Shown: piece by piece, positions 5,703 through 9,229 of the stretch | Layout: each line of letters starts with the position of its first letter | Numbering within the stretch: position 1 is the first letter of the stretch | Assembly (NCBI GenBank): GCA_013041945.1 | Contig: JABDRC010000132.1 | Location: 1 to 9,229 of the forward strand | Direction of reading: 5' to 3' | DNA length: 9,229 nt | Origin: Halobacteria archaeon | Lineage (GTDB): Bacteria > Pseudomonadota > Gammaproteobacteria > UBA9214 | Position numbers and translations under genes: made by a program | Notes under the pieces: generated by a model | What the model was told of the DNA's origin: nothing | Database searches by the model: none | The model's input: only the letters and a program-made list of their open reading frames with translations

Positions 5703-7676
5703 ATGAAAGACAACACCCGCCTGTTAGTGACCATTGGCTTCCTGACTGTCCTCGTGCTCATGTTCTCGCTGGTCGCGATTGCGCTGCTCCAGCTGCAGAA
5801 AACCAACGAGAGCATGGAGTACCTGGTCGAGCGCACCAACAAAAAAACGGCAGCGGCCCATGCCATGCGTGACGCAATCCGTCTGCGCGCCAACAGCCTC
5901 AAGACCATGCAGCTGACCAACGACATTTTCGAGCGCGATGCGGAGTCTCTGCGCCTGATCAGCCACGCGGGGAAATATCGCCGCGCACGCGAACGGCTTG
6001 TCAGCCTCGGCATGGACGAACAGGAAACCCTGCTGCACGAACAGCTGCAACAGCTCGCCCGGACATCGCAGCCCTACAACGACCTGGCATCAGAATTGCT
6101 GATGAGCAATGCTTCGCCGGAACAGCTCGAATCCGTTATCCGAAATGCAGTGGCCCTGCAGAGAATGATGCTCGACAAGCTGGAAGAGCTGGTCGCAATT
6201 GAACTGCGCAACACCGAGGAGGCGCTGGCCGCCAGTCGCGCGCACTACAGGACGACCCGCCAGTTGCTGATCGCGCTGTCGATGTTTGTACTGCTGTTTT
6301 CAGTGATCGTCGCCCGTACCGTCATCCGCCATGTCTCCGCCAAGAACCGTCAGCTGACCTACCAGGCATCGCACGACGCCCTGACCGGTCTGATCAACCG
6401 GCGCGAATTCGAGGTCCGTCTCGACCGGGCCATCCGCGTCGCGCGGGCGCAATCCGGCGCCCATGCACTGCTGTATGTGGATCTCGACCAGTTCAAGATC
6501 GTCAACGATACCTGCGGTCATGCCGCCGGCGACGAACTCCTGCAACAGCTGTCCGGACTGCTGCTGAGCTCGGTCCGCTACCGCGATACCCTCAGCCGTC
6601 TCGGCGGTGACGAGTTCGGCATGCTGCTGGAGAACTGTCCCCTCGACAAGGCCGTATCCATTGCCAACGACCTGCTCAAGATCATGGATTCGTTCCAGTT
6701 CACATGGAACGACAACATCTTCACCCTGGGCATGAGCATCGGCGTGGTTCCGATCGACCGCACCACGACCGACATTGCCATGACCCTGAGCGCGGCGGAC
6801 TCCGCCTGCTATATCGCCAAGGAGGCGGGCCGCAACCGCGTGCAGATCGCACACCTCGGTGATCGCAGGCTGCAGGAGCGGCACGGCGAGATGCAATGGG
6901 TGTCGAGATTGACACGCGCACTGGAAGAGAAACGCTTTGAACTGTTCTACCAGCCGATCATTCCCTGCGCACGCAGGAACAACGGCACCCGGCTCATCGA
7001 GGTCCTGCTGCGCCTGCTCGACGACGATGGCACCATCATCGCACCCACTGTATTCATGCCCGCCGCCGAGAAATACAACCTCGCCGCGAATATCGACCGC
7101 TGGGTAATCGCCACCACCCTGGAGTGGATCGCCGCCAATTCGGGTGACGGCAACCGGCCGCTGACGGTCTTCATCAACATCTCGGGACAGACCGTCGGCA
7201 GCGCCGACATGCTGCGCTTCATTATCGACAAGATGGACGAGACCGGAGTTTCTCCGGAGATGGTCGTTTTCGAGATTACCGAAACAACCGCGATTACCAA
7301 CATCACGTCCGCAACAAGTTTCATGCTCACACTGAAGGGTTGCGGTTTCAGGTTCTCGCTGGACGATTTCGGCAGCGGCCTGTATTCATTTACCTACCTG
7401 AAAAAACTGCCGATCGACTTCCTGAAAATCGACGGTACATTCGTCCGCGACGCCCTGTCAGACCCGGTCGACTACGCGATGGTGCGCTCGATCAACGAAC
7501 TCGGACAACTGCTCGGCAAGGAGACCATTGCGGAATTCGTCGAATCCCTCGAGATCGCCGATGAACTGCGCAATATCGGTGTTGATTACGTGCAGGGATA
7601 CGCTTACTCGAAACCCCTCCCGCTGCACGATTTCACCCACACCATGCGCCCGCATCTCGTTGTCATCACCGGTTGA
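5703..7676 (+). CDS. Membrane-bound GGDEF-EAL c-di-GMP signalling protein
   Basis: A 657-residue inner-membrane protein that could make and degrade c-di-GMP. Residues 7-29 and 188-208 are membrane helices, bracketing a largely helical periplasmic region (about 30-187) of unrecognised type. The GGDEF domain (about 220-385) keeps GGDEF at 301-305 and an RxxD inhibitory site (RYRD, 292-295), with typical SHDALTGLINRREFE and DLDQFKIVNDTCGH segments, so cyclase activity is plausible. The EAL domain (about 400-645) reads EVL at 433-435 instead of EAL but keeps Glu433, Asn492 (NIS), Glu524 (FEITE), Asp554-Asp555 (DDFGSG), Lys575 (KID), Glu611 and Gln631 (VQGYAYSKP), so phosphodiesterase activity is also plausible. 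An in-frame TAG just before ATG 5703 excludes any earlier start. GGGAG is twelve bases upstream, which is long. Which activity dominates cannot be read from sequence. Confidence 0.95.
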   Translation: MKDNTRLLVTIGFLTVLVLMFSLVAIALLQLQKTNESMEYLVERTNKKTAAAHAMRDAIRLRANSLKTMQLTNDIFERDAESLRLISHAGKYRRARERLVSLGMDEQETLLHEQLQQLARTSQPYNDLASELLMSNASPEQLESVIRNAVALQRMMLDKLEELVAIELRNTEEALAASRAHYRTTRQLLIALSMFVLLFSVIVARTVIRHVSAKNRQLTYQASHDALTGLINRREFEVRLDRAIRVARAQSGAHALLYVDLDQFKIVNDTCGHAAGDELLQQLSGLLLSSVRYRDTLSRLGGDEFGMLLENCPLDKAVSIANDLLKIMDSFQFTWNDNIFTLGMSIGVVPIDRTTTDIAMTLSAADSACYIAKEAGRNRVQIAHLGDRRLQERHGEMQWVSRLTRALEEKRFELFYQPIIPCARRNNGTRLIEVLLRLLDDDGTIIAPTVFMPAAEKYNLAANIDRWVIATTLEWIAANSGDGNRPLTVFINISGQTVGSADMLRFIIDKMDETGVSPEMVVFEITETTAITNITSATSFMLTLKGCGFRFSLDDFGSGLYSFTYLKKLPIDFLKIDGTFVRDALSDPVDYAMVRSINELGQLLGKETIAEFVESLEIADELRNIGVDYVQGYAYSKPLPLHDFTHTMRPHLVVITG

Positions 7677-7772
7677 CCGGGCTGGCAGCGGACAAAGTGC
7701 CGCATGGCAGCCGACTATGCGATATATTCAGCGCTACAGACGGCTGTCGATGCGCGCGCAGGTGAAGGATCA

Positions 7773-8939
7773 ATGTCAGAAACACCGCCACTGCTGGACA
7801 TGATCGGGGCGCTGGTCAGCACGCCCTCGATCAGCAGTGCCGACCCGGCCCTCGACCAGGGCAACCGTGCCGTCATCGACCTGCTTGCCGGCTGGCTGGA
7901 AGATACCGGCTTTCGGGTGGAAATCATGCCGCTGCCCGGCAGTCCGGCGAAGGCCAACCTGATCGCCACCCTCGGCAGCGGGCCGGGCGGACTGGTGTTG
8001 TCCGGCCACACCGATACCGTGCCCTACGACGAAGGCCGCTGGCAATACGATGCCATCGGCATGACCGAGGCGCACCAGCGGCTGTACGGTCTCGGCACCG
8101 CGGATATGAAGGCATTCATGGCGCTCGCCATCGAGGCCTGCCGGGACCTGCGGGACACCGGTCTGCATGCGCCGGTCACGATACTGGCCACCGCGGACGA
8201 GGAAACCTCGATGTCCGGCGCGAAGGCGCTGGTCGAGCACGACCGCCCGCATGCGCGGTATGCCGTGATCGGCGAGCCGACCGGGCTGAAACCGGTGCGC
8301 ATGCACAAGGGCATCATGATGGAGTCGATCCATCTGCAGGGACACTCCGGGCATTCCAGCGATCCGTCACTCGGCAGCAACGCGCTCGAGGCGATGCACC
8401 GGGTCATCGGTGCGCTGCTCGACTGGCGCAGTGAACTGCAGGCACGCAACGTAAATGCCTTGTTCGCCGTACCGGTACCGACACTCAACCTGGGCCATAT
8501 CCACGGCGGTGACAACCCGAACCGGATCTGTGCAGCGTGCGAGCTGCAGCTCGACCTGCGGCCGCTGCCCGGCATGCACATCGACGAACTGCGCGCCGAG
8601 CTGCACCACAGAACCCGACGGGCACTGGCGGACAGCGATATCGGCATCCGCTTCGAGCCACTGTTCGACGGCATACCGGCCATGGAAACCCCGGCGGACG
8701 CCGCTATCGTGCGGCTCGCCGAACGCCTCACCGGCCATACCCCCGGCGCCGTCGCGTTCGGCACCGAGGCGCCCTACCTGTCACGCCTGGGTATGGAAAC
8801 GGTGGTGCTTGGCCCCGGCAACATCGAGCAGGCCCACCGGCCGGATGAATACCTGGCACTGGAGCGCCTCGACCCAACCGTTAATCTACTGAAAAAGTTC
8901 ATAAAATCAGTTTGTATCGATACCGCCCCCCTGTTATAA
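7773..8939 (+). CDS. argE: Acetylornithine deacetylase ArgE
   Basis: ArgE hydrolyses N-acetyl-L-ornithine to ornithine and acetate in the linear arginine pathway, in the cytoplasm. The 388-residue M20-family metallopeptidase has the usual length. Metal and catalytic residues are visible: LSGHTDTVP (His79, Asp81), GTADMKAF (Asp111), ATADEETSM (Glu143 the likely general base, Glu144), IGEPTGLKPVRMHKG (Glu168) and EQAHRPDEY (His355). GHSGHSSDPSLGSNALEAM marks the dimerisation domain, and LGHIHGGDNPNRIC is typical of ArgE. ATG at 7773 was chosen because GAAGGA lies three bases upstream and the protein then begins in register with the family. The open frame reaches back to 7704, but the extra 23 residues lack similarity. 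The 96-base gap before it has a -10-like TATATT (7723-7728) with no matching -35. argA follows after 22 bases, so the two arginine genes probably share transcripts. The linear ArgE route implies acetyl groups are not recycled by ArgJ alone. Confidence 0.95.
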   Translation: MSETPPLLDMIGALVSTPSISSADPALDQGNRAVIDLLAGWLEDTGFRVEIMPLPGSPAKANLIATLGSGPGGLVLSGHTDTVPYDEGRWQYDAIGMTEAHQRLYGLGTADMKAFMALAIEACRDLRDTGLHAPVTILATADEETSMSGAKALVEHDRPHARYAVIGEPTGLKPVRMHKGIMMESIHLQGHSGHSSDPSLGSNALEAMHRVIGALLDWRSELQARNVNALFAVPVPTLNLGHIHGGDNPNRICAACELQLDLRPLPGMHIDELRAELHHRTRRALADSDIGIRFEPLFDGIPAMETPADAAIVRLAERLTGHTPGAVAFGTEAPYLSRLGMETVVLGPGNIEQAHRPDEYLALERLDPTVNLLKKFIKSVCIDTAPLL

Positions 8940-8940
8940 A
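8912..8940 (+). promoter_or_regulatory. Weak candidate promoter for argA at the end of argE
   Basis: TTGTAT (8912-8917, 3 of 6) is followed after 17 bases by TATAAA (8935-8940, 5 of 6) in a locally AT-richer stretch spanning the argE stop codon. Transcription would begin about 15 bases before the argA ATG. The -35 match is poor, and cotranscription with argE is the simpler view. Confidence 0.25.
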
Positions 8941-8961
8941 AGGCGTTTCGGACACGCGACC

Positions 8962-9229
8962 ATGAAAACCAGCAAACCGCACAAACAGTTCATCAGCGAC
9001 TTCCGGCAGGCCGCGCCTTACATCCACGCGCACCGGGGCGCCACCTTCGTGCTGGCCTTCGGTGGCGAGGCCGTCGCTGCGGACACCTTCCCGGACCTGG
9101 TCCACGACATCGCCCTGCTGCACAGCCTGGGTATCCGGCTGGTGCTGGTGCATGGCGCACGGCCGCAGATAGAGCGCAGGCTGCAAGCGGCCGGTGCGCA
9201 CATCGAATATGCAAACGGCCTGCGCATTA
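8962..9229 (+). CDS. argA: N-acetylglutamate synthase ArgA (partial, N-terminal 89 residues)
   Basis: ArgA acetylates glutamate with acetyl-CoA, the first step of arginine synthesis, and is normally inhibited by arginine. Only the start of the amino acid kinase-like domain is present; the gene continues past the right edge, so the catalytic GNAT domain is not seen. APYIHAHRGATFVLAFGGEA (residues 18-37) and ALLHSLGIRLVLVHGARPQI (51-70) closely match E. coli ArgA (PYINTHRG, LLHSLGIRLVVVYGARPQI). That supports the classical ArgA over the acetylglutamate kinase ArgB, although the two share this fold. ATG at 8962 gives the expected N-terminus; the ribosome site is weak (GGA nine bases upstream). 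It follows argE by 22 bases, a pairing also known in pseudomonads. Confidence 0.9.
   Translation, partial: MKTSKPHKQFISDFRQAAPYIHAHRGATFVLAFGGEAVAADTFPDLVHDIALLHSLGIRLVLVHGARPQIERRLQAAGAHIEYANGLRI

Noticed and set aside
8890..8901. TGAA-AAAG-TTCA as an ArgR box
   Set aside because: The known ARG box core is TGAAT-N4-ATTCA; here the spacer is two bases too short and the flanking T/A pair is missing.

Overview
This window looks like ordinary chromosomal DNA from a GC-rich gammaproteobacterium. The evidence is the close match of several products to gammaproteobacterial families: AmpD, a YgiM-type SH3 protein, a Mak-like ROK kinase, and ArgE followed by an ArgA that starts like the E. coli enzyme. 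A persulfide dioxygenase would suit a lineage that handles sulfide or sulfane sulfur, but genus and species cannot be told from the sequence alone. I see no phage, transposase, CRISPR array, tRNA or rRNA.

Layout. Positions 1-1433 are a minus-strand operon in the order ampD, a histidine phosphatase, and a ROK-family sugar kinase that runs off the left edge. The reading frames overlap by a few bases. A divergent promoter region (1434-1621) separates it from a plus-strand ygiM-like gene (1622-2290), which encodes a signal peptide, a bacterial SH3 domain, a coiled coil and a C-terminal membrane anchor. Next is a 316-base gap between converging genes that contains a 28-bp perfect inverted repeat of a REP/MITE type. 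The minus-strand ilvD (2607-4286) follows. A second divergent control region (4287-4642) includes a strikingly AT-rich stretch (30% GC over 4421-4560) with a near-consensus sigma-70 promoter pointing at a plus-strand persulfide dioxygenase gene (4643-5362). A 340-base gap with strong predicted RNA hairpins precedes a membrane-bound GGDEF-EAL protein (5703-7676). The window ends with argE (7773-8939) and the first 89 codons of argA (from 8962).

How the genes relate. AmpD acts in peptidoglycan recycling. Its partners, a phosphatase and a sugar kinase, could act on sugars or sugar phosphates, but that link is inference. IlvD makes the 2-keto acid precursors of valine, isoleucine and leucine. The dioxygenase oxidises glutathione persulfide. 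The GGDEF-EAL protein would make or break c-di-GMP in response to an unknown periplasmic or membrane signal. ArgA and ArgE are the first step and the deacetylation step of arginine synthesis. No wholly new system is evident. The items most worth a second look are non-coding: the structured RNA with competing pairings after the dioxygenase gene, the mini-ORF abutting the GGDEF-EAL start codon, the repeat element, and the inverted repeats placed over the ampD and ilvD promoters.
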